Assembly: GCA_947500505.1 (NCBI GenBank)
Contig: CANMSL010000001.1
Span: 744,001 to 808,000, forward strand
Reading direction: 5' to 3'
DNA: 64,000 nt
Source of the DNA: an uncultured Aquimarina sp.
GTDB taxonomy: Bacteria; Bacteroidota; Bacteroidia; Flavobacteriales; Flavobacteriaceae
The first letter of the stretch is position 1; each line of letters starts with the position of its first letter. Under the pieces are notes generated by a model. The model saw only the letters and a program-made list of their open reading frames with translations. It did no database searches and was not told the origin of the DNA. Below are positions 18,401-26,148 of this stretch, in pieces. A program made the position numbers and the translations under genes.

Positions 18401-18855
18401 ATGGTCAAGAAAAAAGAGATTCGGACATGCAAGAGGAGGACATGAGTGGTAAATTGTTTGAAATTTATAAGCAACAACAAGAACTCAGAAATGCATTACA
18501 GAATAAGCTAAAAGAACAAGGTAAAGGTAATAAGTTAGGTAGCGAGTTACTGCGAAAAATGGAGGAGATTGAGGTAGAGATGTTAGAGAATGGTTTTAAT
18601 GAAAACACGTTAAGTAAGATGAAGAATTTAAAACACGAATTATTAAAACTTGATGATGCCACTTTGAAACAGGGTGAAGAGGAAAAAAGAGAAAGTAAAA
18701 TGAATAATAGGCTTTTTGATGTCAGTAATAAAGATCAAATTGAGCGTGCAAAACAATATTTCAATACTACTGAAATATTAAACAGACAAGTATTACCTTT
18801 GCGGCAAAATTATAAACGTCGAGTACAGGAATATTTTAAAAACGGAAATGATTAA
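15472..18855 (+). CDS. DUF4175 family large membrane-anchored coiled-coil protein
   Basis: A 1127-residue protein of the Bacteroidota DUF4175 family; function unknown. Two N-terminal hydrophobic helices (about 22-45 and 55-80) and a third near 150-165 anchor it; an extracytoplasmic beta-rich region with Ig-like character follows (about 190-480). Then comes a very long charged coiled coil from about 480 to 790, almost all E, K, L, N and Q. A Gly/Lys/Ser/Asp-rich low-complexity stretch (about 930-985, GKSGKDGKGKNGKNGNRDGK) precedes a final helical segment ending near RRVQEYFKNGND. It overlaps ybeY by 8 bp, so the two are probably cotranscribed. A cell-envelope role is my inference. Confidence 0.85.
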   Translation: MDNFEFIKNKLEQFIKKYYINELIKGIILFFAIGLLYFLITVLVEYFLWLNSAMRTIMFWLFVVVELSLFIKFIAVPLAKLFKLANGINYINASKIIGNHFPDVNDKLLNLLQLSEDDRSSALLVAGIEQKSLQLKPIPFRLAIDFKKNTKYLKYAAVPICIFLAVSVFTKSSWFSDSYKRVINYETAYEPPAPFQFFVVNNSLKALEGKDFVLEVKTTGEVVPENVTVHYNNETYFLKNTGVGSFEHTFVQPKESIDFFLSSNEVVSKEYTLNLVPVPTLLDFSMRLDYPTYTKKKDELLQSSGNATIPEGTRVVWNVQTRNTDEVNMVLNDSSIIFQKNTSGFSYEKNLYSNWDYEITTSNTNIRNYDNLSFNINVVKDQYPELNLTSEKDTVDNITMYFYGRVSDDYGLSKLRLVYYPIGKNEDRINENLKIRASVFDEFVFAFPGNLELADGVNYEFYFEVFDNDAIHKHKSTKSQVFSFRKLTDKEEENKRLNEQNKAISGLNKSLKKFKEQESDLETLSKMQKEKKQLDYNDKKKLADYLKRQKEQEKMMQSFSKKLKDNLDQLNNKNEEEPFKDALKEMVERNEEKLKKNEKLLEEIDKLADKLRKEELTEKLEKLAKENKNLKKNLEQLLELTKRYYVIEKHEKLAEKLNDLSEEQEELSNKNKEENTKVEQDKLNMNFEEFQKEMEELRKDNQDLKKPMNLDQDQNEEKDIKKEQQEASEKLKNDQKSEAKKNQKSAAQKMKQMSDKMQMQMGMSGGEQQEEDIEMLRQILDNLVDFSLGQEELMKGFKGISIDNPTYSTKLKQQSVLRETFIHIDDSLYSLALRTPAITDEITGKLTDIEFNIDKSLERLAENQSIQGTANQQYVVTGSNDLAYILSSILDRMQNSMSASGKGKSGNESRGFQLPDIIKKQGELNDKMKEETEKGKGKKEGGKDGKGESGESGESGKSGKDGKGKNGKNGNRDGKDNGQEKRDSDMQEEDMSGKLFEIYKQQQELRNALQNKLKEQGKGNKLGSELLRKMEEIEVEMLENGFNENTLSKMKNLKHELLKLDDATLKQGEEEKRESKMNNRLFDVSNKDQIERAKQYFNTTEILNRQVLPLRQNYKRRVQEYFKNGND

Positions 18856-19270
18856 TTTTTTTTATGAATCTGTTGAAGTAGACATAGATGAAAGTCGAAT
18901 CTCTGATTGGATAAAAGTAGTGATTCTGTCCGAGAAAAAAAATGAGGGAGAACTTAATTTCATTTTTTGTAACGATGAATATCTAATTAAAATGAATCAG
19001 AACTTTTTAAAGCATGATACTTACACAGATATTATTAGTTTTGATAATACTATAGGTAATCAACTAGGCGGCGATATATTCATTTCGCACGAAAGAGTGG
19101 TTGATAATTCTATCATATATAATGTAACTTCTGAGGAGGAATTGAGGAGAGTTATGATTCATGGTATCCTTCATTTGTGCGGATATAAGGATAAGATGAA
19201 AGCCGAAAAAACAATTATGAGACAAAAAGAGGATGAAAAACTACTTATGTTCCACGTGGAACATAAGTAG
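18848..19270 (+). CDS. ybeY: rRNA maturation endoribonuclease YbeY
   Basis: A metal-dependent RNase for 16S rRNA 3' maturation and ribosome quality control (140 residues). The signature region is MIHGILHLCGYKDK with H105 and H109; the third ligand position, histidine in E. coli, is D115 here. I recall the GYKDK form in other Bacteroidota. FLKHDTYTDIISFD and GGDIFIS are the other conserved blocks. The last seven residues, MFHVEHK, are encoded by the first parS palindrome, and the stop codon closes it. It overlaps the DUF4175 gene by 8 bp and lies 77 bp before mnmG. Confidence 0.93.
   Translation: MINFFYESVEVDIDESRISDWIKVVILSEKKNEGELNFIFCNDEYLIKMNQNFLKHDTYTDIISFDNTIGNQLGGDIFISHERVVDNSIIYNVTSEEELRRVMIHGILHLCGYKDKMKAEKTIMRQKEDEKLLMFHVEHK
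19241..19270. promoter_or_regulatory. parS-like palindrome 1
   Basis: Core TGTTCCACGTGGAACA at 19248-19263, extended to a perfect 30-bp palindrome whose left half is CTACTTATGTTCCAC. The core equals the known ParB-binding consensus family (TGTTNCACGTGNAACA). It overlaps the ybeY 3' end. The T-rich tract after it means it could also act as a terminator. Confidence 0.8.
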
Positions 19271-19282
19271 TTTTCGTCTTAT

Positions 19283-19302
19283 CTTGTTCCACGTGGAACA
19301 AG
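19283..19302. promoter_or_regulatory. parS-like palindrome 2
   Basis: CTTGTTCCACGTGGAACAAG, a perfect 20-bp palindrome with the full 16-bp parS core at 19285-19300. Its centre is 37 bp from that of site 1. Confidence 0.82.
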
Positions 19303-19317
19303 TTTGGTAAATATTTA

Positions 19318-19333
19318 TGTTCCACGTGGAACA
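19318..19333. promoter_or_regulatory. parS-like palindrome 3
   Basis: TGTTCCACGTGGAACA, the exact 16-bp core, ending 14 bp before the mnmG ATG. ParB binding here could affect mnmG expression. Confidence 0.82.
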
Positions 19334-19347
19334 AATGAGAGTGTATT

Positions 19348-21219
19348 ATGTTTGATAGAGAGTATGATGTAATAGTCGTTGGTGGAGGACACGCAGGATG
19401 CGAAGCTGCGGCGTCAGCCGCAAATTTAGGCTGTAGTACATTGTTAATTACAATGAATCTGCAAAATATCGCACAGATGAGTTGTAATCCGGCAATGGGT
19501 GGAATCGCAAAAGGACAAATAGTAAGGGAGATTGATGCATTAGGAGGATACAGTGGTATTGTCAGTGACAGAACTGCTATTCAGTTTAAGATGCTTAATA
19601 AGTCCAAAGGTCCTGCCATGTGGAGTCCGAGGGTTCAGAGTGATCGTATGCGTTTCGCTGAGGAATGGAGATTGTTATTAGAACGAACACCAAATCTCGA
19701 TTTTTATCAAGAGATGGTAAGTGGATTAATTGTAGAAAATGATGTCATAAAAGGGATACGAACTTCTCTTGGAATAGAAGTAAAAGCAAAAACGGTTGTG
19801 CTTACTAATGGAACTTTTCTTAATGGATTAATTCATATTGGTGAGAAACAATTTGGAGGAGGAAGGGCAGGCGAAAGAGCAGCTACCGGAATTACAGAAC
19901 AACTGGTTGATCTTGGCTTCGATGCGGGCAGGATGAAAACGGGAACACCTCCCAGAGTCGATGGGCGATCATTGGATTATTCGAAAATGGTAGAACAGCC
20001 GGGTGATGATAATCCGGAAAAGTTTAGTTACACTGATTTGTCTAAACCTCTTACAGAACAAAGATCTTGTTATATGACATATACTTCATCTGAGGTTCAC
20101 GATGTACTTCGAGAAGGATTTGATCGTTCTCCTATGTTTAATGGTAGAATTAAAAGTATAGGACCTAGATATTGTCCTTCTATTGAGGATAAAATTAATA
20201 GGTTTGCTGATAAGGATCGGCATCAGATGTTTATAGAACCAGAAGGTTGGAATACCGTAGAAGTATATGTAAATGGATTTTCTACTTCGTTGCCGGAGGA
20301 TGTCCAATTTAAAGCATTGAGATCGGTGGCCGGTTTTGAGACTGTAAAGTTTTTTAGACCTGGCTATGCCATCGAGTATGATTATTTTCCACCTACACAA
20401 CTTACACATACGTTGGAGACCAAATTGGTTTCAGGATTGTATTTTGCTGGCCAGATAAACGGTACTACAGGTTATGAAGAAGCAGCATCTCAAGGATTAA
20501 TTGCTGGTGTTAACGCAGCTCTAAAAGTGAAAGAAAAGGATGCTTTTACCTTAAAAAGAAGTGAAGCATATATAGGTGTTTTAATAGATGATTTAATTAC
20601 TAAGGGAACAGAAGAGCCCTATCGTATGTTTACATCAAGAGCAGAATATAGAACCTTATTAAGACAAGATAATGCAGATTTTAGACTGACTCCTATGTCT
20701 CATAAGATTGGTTTGGCATCAGATGAGCGTCTTAAAAGGATGGAAGAAAAGGAAAGAAAGGCTGCTGATTTTGTTCAATTTTTTAAAGAGACTAGTATAA
20801 CTCCAGAAGAAGCAAATCCAGTTTTAGAGAAAAAAAAGTCTTCACCTATCAACCAAAGTGGAAAGATGTTTAAATTGTTCGCGAGGCCTCAGATGACACT
20901 GCAGGACATGAAAGATTTTAAAAAAGTCTCTGATTATGTGGAGGAACACGCACTTGACAAAGAGGTTTTAGAGCAAGCTGAAATACAGGTAAAATATTCG
21001 GGTTATATCGAAAAAGAAAAAAATAATGCAGACAAACTTAATCGTTTAGAGAATATCAAAATCCCTAAGAATTTTGATTACACAAAACTGAAGTCATTGT
21101 CTTATGAAGCATGTGAGAAAATGACAAAAATACAACCTGCGACAATTTCGCAAGCCTCTCGAATAAGTGGTGTTTCTCCTAGTGACATTTCTGTGTTGTT
21201 AGTATATATGGGCAGATGA
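19348..21219 (+). CDS. mnmG: tRNA uridine-5-carboxymethylaminomethyl(34) synthesis enzyme MnmG
   Basis: FAD-dependent enzyme (GidA) that with MnmE installs the cmnm5 group on wobble uridine 34 of certain tRNAs. 623 residues is the normal length. The FAD Rossmann motif is VVGGGHAGCEAAASAANLG near residue 11. Family signatures present are QMSCNPAMGGIAKGQIVREIDALGG (about 43-67), KTGTPPRVDGRS near 198, GQINGTTGYEEAASQGLIAG near 368 and the C-terminal MnmE/tRNA-binding domain ending SPSDISVLLVYMGR. Three parS-like sites lie just before it and one shortly after the next gene. Proximity of gidA to the origin is common in bacteria. Confidence 0.98.
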   Translation: MFDREYDVIVVGGGHAGCEAAASAANLGCSTLLITMNLQNIAQMSCNPAMGGIAKGQIVREIDALGGYSGIVSDRTAIQFKMLNKSKGPAMWSPRVQSDRMRFAEEWRLLLERTPNLDFYQEMVSGLIVENDVIKGIRTSLGIEVKAKTVVLTNGTFLNGLIHIGEKQFGGGRAGERAATGITEQLVDLGFDAGRMKTGTPPRVDGRSLDYSKMVEQPGDDNPEKFSYTDLSKPLTEQRSCYMTYTSSEVHDVLREGFDRSPMFNGRIKSIGPRYCPSIEDKINRFADKDRHQMFIEPEGWNTVEVYVNGFSTSLPEDVQFKALRSVAGFETVKFFRPGYAIEYDYFPPTQLTHTLETKLVSGLYFAGQINGTTGYEEAASQGLIAGVNAALKVKEKDAFTLKRSEAYIGVLIDDLITKGTEEPYRMFTSRAEYRTLLRQDNADFRLTPMSHKIGLASDERLKRMEEKERKAADFVQFFKETSITPEEANPVLEKKKSSPINQSGKMFKLFARPQMTLQDMKDFKKVSDYVEEHALDKEVLEQAEIQVKYSGYIEKEKNNADKLNRLENIKIPKNFDYTKLKSLSYEACEKMTKIQPATISQASRISGVSPSDISVLLVYMGR

Positions 21220-21698
21220 TGAAGCATTTAATCTGTAGACAAGAAAAAGCACTCAAAGGTAGAATACTTATTACCATACTTGTAATTTTTTCGTTCGCTT
21301 TTTTGTTTACGAAATCAGAATCCTTAACTATCAGAATTCTTTTTTTTGTTACATCTTTAATTGTTTTTGGTTTTTCAGTGTCTTATAAAATAAATGAAGA
21401 TTTTATTAATGAGAAGTTATATTCGGTCTTTGGATTGGTTTTATTTAAAACAAAGTTGGATTTGGAATTTCCGGATTATATTTCGGTTTTTTCTGGTTCT
21501 TTTAGTGTCAATAATGAATGGGCTACGGTTAGCGCAATAGGAACTAAAGAAAGACATGAAAATATAGTGGTCCGTTTTTTTACAGAAAACAGAAAAACAA
21601 CTTTGTATAAAACGAATGATTACAAAAAAGCAATTGATAAAGCAAACGGATTAAAAGAACTGTTAGAGGTAGATATTTATGATATGACTAAATCATAG
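21216..21698 (+). CDS. hypothetical membrane protein with two N-terminal helices
   Basis: Not recognised. 160 residues; start ATG at 21216 overlaps the mnmG stop (ATGA), and a second ATG follows at once at 21219. Two close hydrophobic segments (about 16-33 ILITILVIFSFAFLFTKS and 38-55) form a hairpin, followed by a cytoplasmic or periplasmic beta-rich domain of about 100 residues. The topology resembles bacterial PH-like (DUF304-type) membrane proteins, but the similarity is only in layout. Translational coupling to mnmG is likely. A fourth parS-like site directly follows its stop codon. Confidence 0.75.
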   Translation: MMKHLICRQEKALKGRILITILVIFSFAFLFTKSESLTIRILFFVTSLIVFGFSVSYKINEDFINEKLYSVFGLVLFKTKLDLEFPDYISVFSGSFSVNNEWATVSAIGTKERHENIVVRFFTENRKTTLYKTNDYKKAIDKANGLKELLEVDIYDMTKS

Positions 21699-21712
21699 TT
21701 CCACGTGGAACA
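21697..21712. promoter_or_regulatory. parS-like palindrome 4
   Basis: AGTTCCACGTGGAACA: the inner 14 bp (GTTCCACGTGGAAC, 21698-21711) are a perfect palindrome; one outer base differs from sites 1-3. It abuts the stop codon of the preceding gene, about 2.4 kb from the main cluster. Confidence 0.72.
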
Positions 21713-21872
21713 GTTTTGTTAAAGTCAATAAAGCAAGGAAACTTTTAATAATTCTTAATTTCGAACAATAAATTGAACTACAGTAGGCTTTTATATGATA
21801 GCTGTTTTCTAAAAATTGAACTAAGGTATAATAGTTTATAAAGAAGCTTACTAATTTTTCTTCCACTTAATA

Positions 21873-22721
21873 ATGAATAAACAAAAGCTGAATTTTTATA
21901 TAGAGTGCCGGGATTATACAGTTTCTGGTGAGAAATTCGAATTACACAAGGATTCTGATCTAGATATGTTGATTACGGTACCTAAACCCGATGAAAAAGA
22001 TTTAGGAAAGTATTATGAAAGTGAGGATTATATTTCGCACACGGATTCTAAAAGAAGTACTTTCGAAAAACTATATCATATAGTAAAGAAATATTCACTT
22101 CGCAAGAAAGTTAGGCTACTATATAACCTTAATAACAGTAAAGGAAATCTTCTTGATATTGGTGCCGGCACCGGAGATTTTTTGGTAGTAGCACAGCAAG
22201 AGAATTGGAATGTGGTCGGAGTCGAACCTAACGAAGATGCTAAGGCGCTAGCCTTGAAAAAGGGAATACCTCTTAAGTCAGAAACCAAAGACTTATTATC
22301 AGGTAGCTTTGACGTCATTACTATGTGGCACGTGTTGGAGCATATTCCGAATTTATCTTTACAGATAAAAGAATTGAAACGCTTATTGAAACCCAATGGC
22401 TATTTGGTCATTGCTGTTCCAAATTTTAAATCTTACGACTCCACATATTATAAATCATTCTGGGCGGCTTATGATGTTCCAAGACATTTATGGCATTTTT
22501 CTAAAAATTCTATTCGTGCTCTGTTTGGTAATGAAGGTATAGAATTGACAAAAACCATTCCTTTAATTTTTGATTCATTTTATGTTTCCTTATTATCAGA
22601 AAAACATAAAAATGGTAAAATGAATTTTATAAAAGCATTTTGGATCGGTTTTCTTTCAAATCTTAAAGGTATAAGGTCGAAAGAGTATTCCTCACACATA
22701 TATATATTAAAAAATAAGTAA
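21873..22721 (+). CDS. class I SAM-dependent methyltransferase
   Basis: 282 residues. The SAM-binding motif I is LLDIGAGTGDFLVVAQ (near residue 92), with the acidic motif II VVGVEPN and motif FDVITMWHVLEHI (about 145-157), the Met/His pattern of methyltransferases acting on small or lipid-linked substrates. An N-terminal segment (about 1-60) with YYESEDYISHTDSK is typical of Bacteroidota members. The substrate is unknown. It lies 174 bp past the preceding gene, in the same direction as mnmG. Confidence 0.88.
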   Translation: MNKQKLNFYIECRDYTVSGEKFELHKDSDLDMLITVPKPDEKDLGKYYESEDYISHTDSKRSTFEKLYHIVKKYSLRKKVRLLYNLNNSKGNLLDIGAGTGDFLVVAQQENWNVVGVEPNEDAKALALKKGIPLKSETKDLLSGSFDVITMWHVLEHIPNLSLQIKELKRLLKPNGYLVIAVPNFKSYDSTYYKSFWAAYDVPRHLWHFSKNSIRALFGNEGIELTKTIPLIFDSFYVSLLSEKHKNGKMNFIKAFWIGFLSNLKGIRSKEYSSHIYILKNK

Positions 22722-22922
22722 TTTTCTTTTTTAAAGACACTTAATTCCGTTTTTAAGTCAAGTACAATCAATAACCTTTAGTTTTTTCTAAAAATCGCTT
22801 AAAACAGCTCTATTCTTCTTATTTCGTATCGATTTTTATAATAGAAAAAATGATAATCATTGTTTTTTCTTATATATCGTTATTTTCGTGTGCTAAAGAC
22901 TATATCATCTAATGAACTTTGA

Positions 22923-22930
22923 TATTTTTG
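22923..22930 (+). promoter_or_regulatory. candidate -7 element for the OmpH-like gene
   Basis: TATTTTTG matches TAnnTTTG and is 22 bp before the ATG at 22953; no clear -33 TTG. Confidence 0.4.
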
Positions 22931-22952
22931 CGCAGAACTAAATTTTAGAATA

Positions 22953-23480
22953 ATGAGAAATTTTTTATGGATTGCAATAACCTTAATCGGAATAGCTTCT
23001 TGTAATCAACAAAGTGAAAAAACGGGATACGTAAATAATACTAAAGTAGTATCTGATTTTAGTGAAATGAAAATTGCTAAAGAGAAATGGACAAAGAAGA
23101 ATAATGAAGTGAGAGCTGAATTGGAGGAAAAAGCAAAACAGTTTCAAATAGAAGTTCAGGGATATCAGAATATCATGAAATCTATGTCTAAAACTAATAG
23201 AGAAAAGAAAGAACAAGAATTATTAGTTAAACAACAGGGATTGCAGAGAGAACAACAAACCAGAATGCAAGAAATACAGCAAGGGAGCCAGGCTGAAATA
23301 GACTCAATAATATCGAAAGTTGAGGGTTTTATTAAGGATTATGGTAAAAAGAATGGGTATACCTATATCTATGGAGAAACAGAGGTTAAAAATATATTTT
23401 ATGCCAAAGAGGAATTAGATTTAACCGATAAAATTATTTCAGAATTGAACGGAGGAGAGGCAACAGAAGATAAAAAATAA
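22953..23480 (+). CDS. Skp/OmpH family lipoprotein
   Basis: A 175-residue periplasmic chaperone-like protein. The N-terminus MRNFLWIAITLIGIASCNQQ is a lipoprotein signal with the lipobox IASC, so it should be membrane-anchored, unlike soluble E. coli Skp. GYVNNTKVVSDFSEMKIAKE matches the start of Skp/OmpH, and a long coiled coil (about 45-115, rich in Q, K, E) forms the tentacle arms. The C-terminal strand KKNGYTYIYGETEVKNIFYAKEELDLTDKII is the family ending. It probably assists outer-membrane protein folding. Confidence 0.88.
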   Translation: MRNFLWIAITLIGIASCNQQSEKTGYVNNTKVVSDFSEMKIAKEKWTKKNNEVRAELEEKAKQFQIEVQGYQNIMKSMSKTNREKKEQELLVKQQGLQREQQTRMQEIQQGSQAEIDSIISKVEGFIKDYGKKNGYTYIYGETEVKNIFYAKEELDLTDKIISELNGGEATEDKK

Positions 23481-23491
23481 ATATTCTAATG

Positions 23492-23513
23492 ACCATCAAC
23501 GCGAATTGATGGT
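23492..23513 (+). terminator. rho-independent terminator
   Basis: ACCATCAA and TTGATGGT pair around CGCGAA, followed by TTTTTATTTCTT, 12 bp after the OmpH-like stop codon. Confidence 0.85.
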
Positions 23514-24053
23514 TTTTTATTTCTTAGCATAGGGAAATTTCCCTATCAACTTAATCAATAATTTATTTTGGCAATGATATTTTTAAATAAAAGATGAAAA
23601 ATAAGTAATAAAAGAGGTATGATATTTCCAAACTAATTTTATTGGAAAAATTCCTTTATTTAAAAAAAATAGTGATTCATAATTTCAGTAAAAGGGTTAC
23701 ACTTAATCGGCAAAAACTGTCTTTTTTAGGTGATAGTTAAAGCAAAAAAACTCTGAAAAATTAGGTTTTTTTTAATTTTCCGTTGCGAATATTTCCAATT
23801 TACCAACGAATAATATAGATTAATAAAAGTTCATTAGATAAATTTTCCTAGCGATAAAGTAGATGTAAATGTCTGATTTATAGTTTTTTAGTTATCTGTT
23901 CGTGTCACTGGTTGAATTGCTCGTAACCGCGTAATCATACCTCTCAAAATTTAGTAAGAATATTATTACAAAAAAAAACGAAAAATCAGTTTGATATAAA
24001 TTTTTAATTCATAATTTTATGACTTTATAATAATTATATTAACAACGTTATTA
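23514..24053. other. AT-rich spacer upstream of the gliding operon
   Basis: About 540 bp with no credible gene. It presumably holds the promoter of the sprC operon, but I find no clear TTG / TAnnTTTG pair. The only structured elements are the hairpins at its right end, listed separately. Confidence 0.4.
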
Positions 24054-24109
24054 ACAAGCGCCCCAAATCGCTTGTCTGATAATGCATATTTTCACATAAT
24101 TTAATGTGA
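24054..24109 (+). promoter_or_regulatory. two inverted repeats in the sprC leader
   Basis: ACAAGCG and CGCTTGT (24054-24060, 24069-24075) flank an 8-nt loop, and TCACAT-N6-ATGTGA (24092-24109) ends 5 bp before the chosen sprC ATG, covering the ribosome-binding region. Either could be an operator or an RNA structure limiting translation; the role is inferred. Confidence 0.45.
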
Positions 24110-24114
24110 TAACT

Positions 24115-26145
24115 ATGAAAAAAAGACTTAACCTCATACTAATCGTTGTTGTATTCTCATTTTTTGCGGATATTGTAACGGCACAGGATATTTCGAGACC
24201 TCTGTTTGCGATAGACAACGCAACAACGGATCAGATATGTGTTACACCTTCAGAACCTAATCGTGAGGCGGTTGCTACGGCAAACATTTTTTTTCCTGAA
24301 AATACCGAGTTTATTCTAGAGTTATCTGACGAAGACGGTAATTTTCCTTTGGATGCAGATGATGTCAGACGACTAACAAGTTTTGTTTCTTCTTTGGAAA
24401 TAACGGCTACTGAGCAAATTAATTTTCCTTCATTTCCTATTCCGGAGGATTTACGAAGTGACAACTACCGGATTAGAGTGCGTTATGTTCAACCAGATTC
24501 TAATTCTAATATAGGATCGGCAAGAGTAGTCGCAATTCATTTTTTTGATAATTCAGAAAGAGTGACCTTATTAGGTCCTAATCCGAATACGAATGTAGTG
24601 GCTTTGTGTGAAGGCCAATCCGTGACATTGACTGTAACACCTGAAACGTTAGGAGAGTATCAATGGTTTTTTAACGGTGTTTTAATTGCTGATGAAACAG
24701 GTACATCTTTAGAAGACATAGATCAATCAGGAACCTACTCGGTTCGATCAAATTTTGGGTCGTGTAATGATCGCTTTAATGATAACGAATCTACTGTAAC
24801 CGTTATAGATTTTAATAAGACCACTGTTACTATAAACGGGCCTTCACTACAGGAATTTTGTCCCAGTGATATAAAAATATTAACTTGTAGTATCGTTGCT
24901 TCTGGTCTTGGTTATAGATGGTTTAAAGATGAAGTAGAATTGGTAGGAGAAAATAATCCTACATTAATTCTTCCAGAAAGCAATTTTGAAGGCTCTTACA
25001 CGGTAGAAGTTACTGGTACAAGTACGTGTTTTGAAATATCAAATCCAGTACAAATCGATAATTTGGGACCTGATATTATATCTAGACCACCTCAAAATTT
25101 AATTTTACTTCCTTCGGAGTCATCAGTCACTTTGGAAATAGAAGCCATCGCGCCTTCTGGTAGTACAGTAGAATGGTTCATAAATGATATATCCCAAGAT
25201 CCCGCAACACTTCTAAGTAATGATGGGGCATTAACTTTTGTGGCTACCGGGCCTGCAGAATATCGAGCTGAGATCATTACTGGCTCTGAAGATACTAACG
25301 ATTTATGTGTAGAGCAAATAATTACAAATGTCCAAAGAGCTTCGAGTATCACAGCACAAATTGCCAGTATCCTGGATTGCGATGATTCTTCCTCTTCTAC
25401 TTTGGCATTAGAAAACCTATTTGGAGTAAACAGTTCAGGCGATGAAATCCCATTAACAACGGATCAATATGCTTTTTTTGATTTTGAATGGTTTAGAAAT
25501 GGAGATTCCACAGGACAAACTCTTATCACCATATCTGTCGGCGAAGAAGACCTTGGGCAGACCTATTTTCTCGTAGCTACGTTTCAGGATGCCACTTTTT
25601 CTCCGGCTATTTCAAACGAACTAGTAGTAGAATCTTTAAGTAGTTCTATACAAATAGAAGTAGACCCTCCGGTTCTTTCTGAAGGAGAAACGGTAACGCT
25701 AACGGCACCTCAGAGTAACAACTACATGTATCAGTGGTTCTTAAATGGAGAACAAATCGTCGGTGAAAATTTAAATACGTTAGAGGTAAGCGCAGAAGGT
25801 GATTATTTCGTTAGAATAACGTTATTAGATTGTACGATAGATTCAGAGACAGTTACGCTTTCCTTTACCGGACCACCAGGTGTAATTGAGATTATTCCAA
25901 ATGTCATTACTCAAGGTCTAAGTGCCACCAGTGATAATTGGATATTGCCAGACTCTTTTAGTGAAAGCGAAGTAGAAGTAACTATATATTCTTCTAATGG
26001 AAAATTGGACTTTCAGAAAAGCGGCGGATATAACTCGGATTGGCCGACAAATTCTGCATCAGGAGCAAGAGAACTTATTTATTACTACATAATTACCCGA
26101 AATAGCGAAGTAGTCAGAAAAGGAACAATTACTGTAATGAGATAA
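24115..26145 (+). CDS. sprC: gliding motility protein SprC homologue
   Basis: First gene of the sprC-sprD-sprB-sprF cluster known from Flavobacterium johnsoniae. I take the ATG at 24115 because MKKRLNLILIVVVFSFFADIVTAQ is a good signal peptide; a GTG at 24106 would add three residues. The mature protein is a string of Ig/PKD-like repeats with recurrent patterns such as GEYQWFFNGVLIADETG, GLGYRWFKDEVELVGENN and YMYQWFLNGEQIVGEN, each with a Trp core. The C-terminus (about last 75 residues, from IEIIPNVITQGLSATSDNWILP) resembles the gliding-associated CHU_C / type B sorting domain, but with the DGDG loop replaced. Likely exported through the type IX system. The identification rests on gene order plus domain type. 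Confidence 0.78.
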   Translation: MKKRLNLILIVVVFSFFADIVTAQDISRPLFAIDNATTDQICVTPSEPNREAVATANIFFPENTEFILELSDEDGNFPLDADDVRRLTSFVSSLEITATEQINFPSFPIPEDLRSDNYRIRVRYVQPDSNSNIGSARVVAIHFFDNSERVTLLGPNPNTNVVALCEGQSVTLTVTPETLGEYQWFFNGVLIADETGTSLEDIDQSGTYSVRSNFGSCNDRFNDNESTVTVIDFNKTTVTINGPSLQEFCPSDIKILTCSIVASGLGYRWFKDEVELVGENNPTLILPESNFEGSYTVEVTGTSTCFEISNPVQIDNLGPDIISRPPQNLILLPSESSVTLEIEAIAPSGSTVEWFINDISQDPATLLSNDGALTFVATGPAEYRAEIITGSEDTNDLCVEQIITNVQRASSITAQIASILDCDDSSSSTLALENLFGVNSSGDEIPLTTDQYAFFDFEWFRNGDSTGQTLITISVGEEDLGQTYFLVATFQDATFSPAISNELVVESLSSSIQIEVDPPVLSEGETVTLTAPQSNNYMYQWFLNGEQIVGENLNTLEVSAEGDYFVRITLLDCTIDSETVTLSFTGPPGVIEIIPNVITQGLSATSDNWILPDSFSESEVEVTIYSSNGKLDFQKSGGYNSDWPTNSASGARELIYYYIITRNSEVVRKGTITVMR

Positions 26146-26148
26146 TTT

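Noticed and set aside
24092..24109. TCACAT-N6-ATGTGA as a CRP-type site
   Set aside because: The arms are in the opposite order to the CRP consensus TGTGA-N6-TCACA; kept only as an unassigned inverted repeat.
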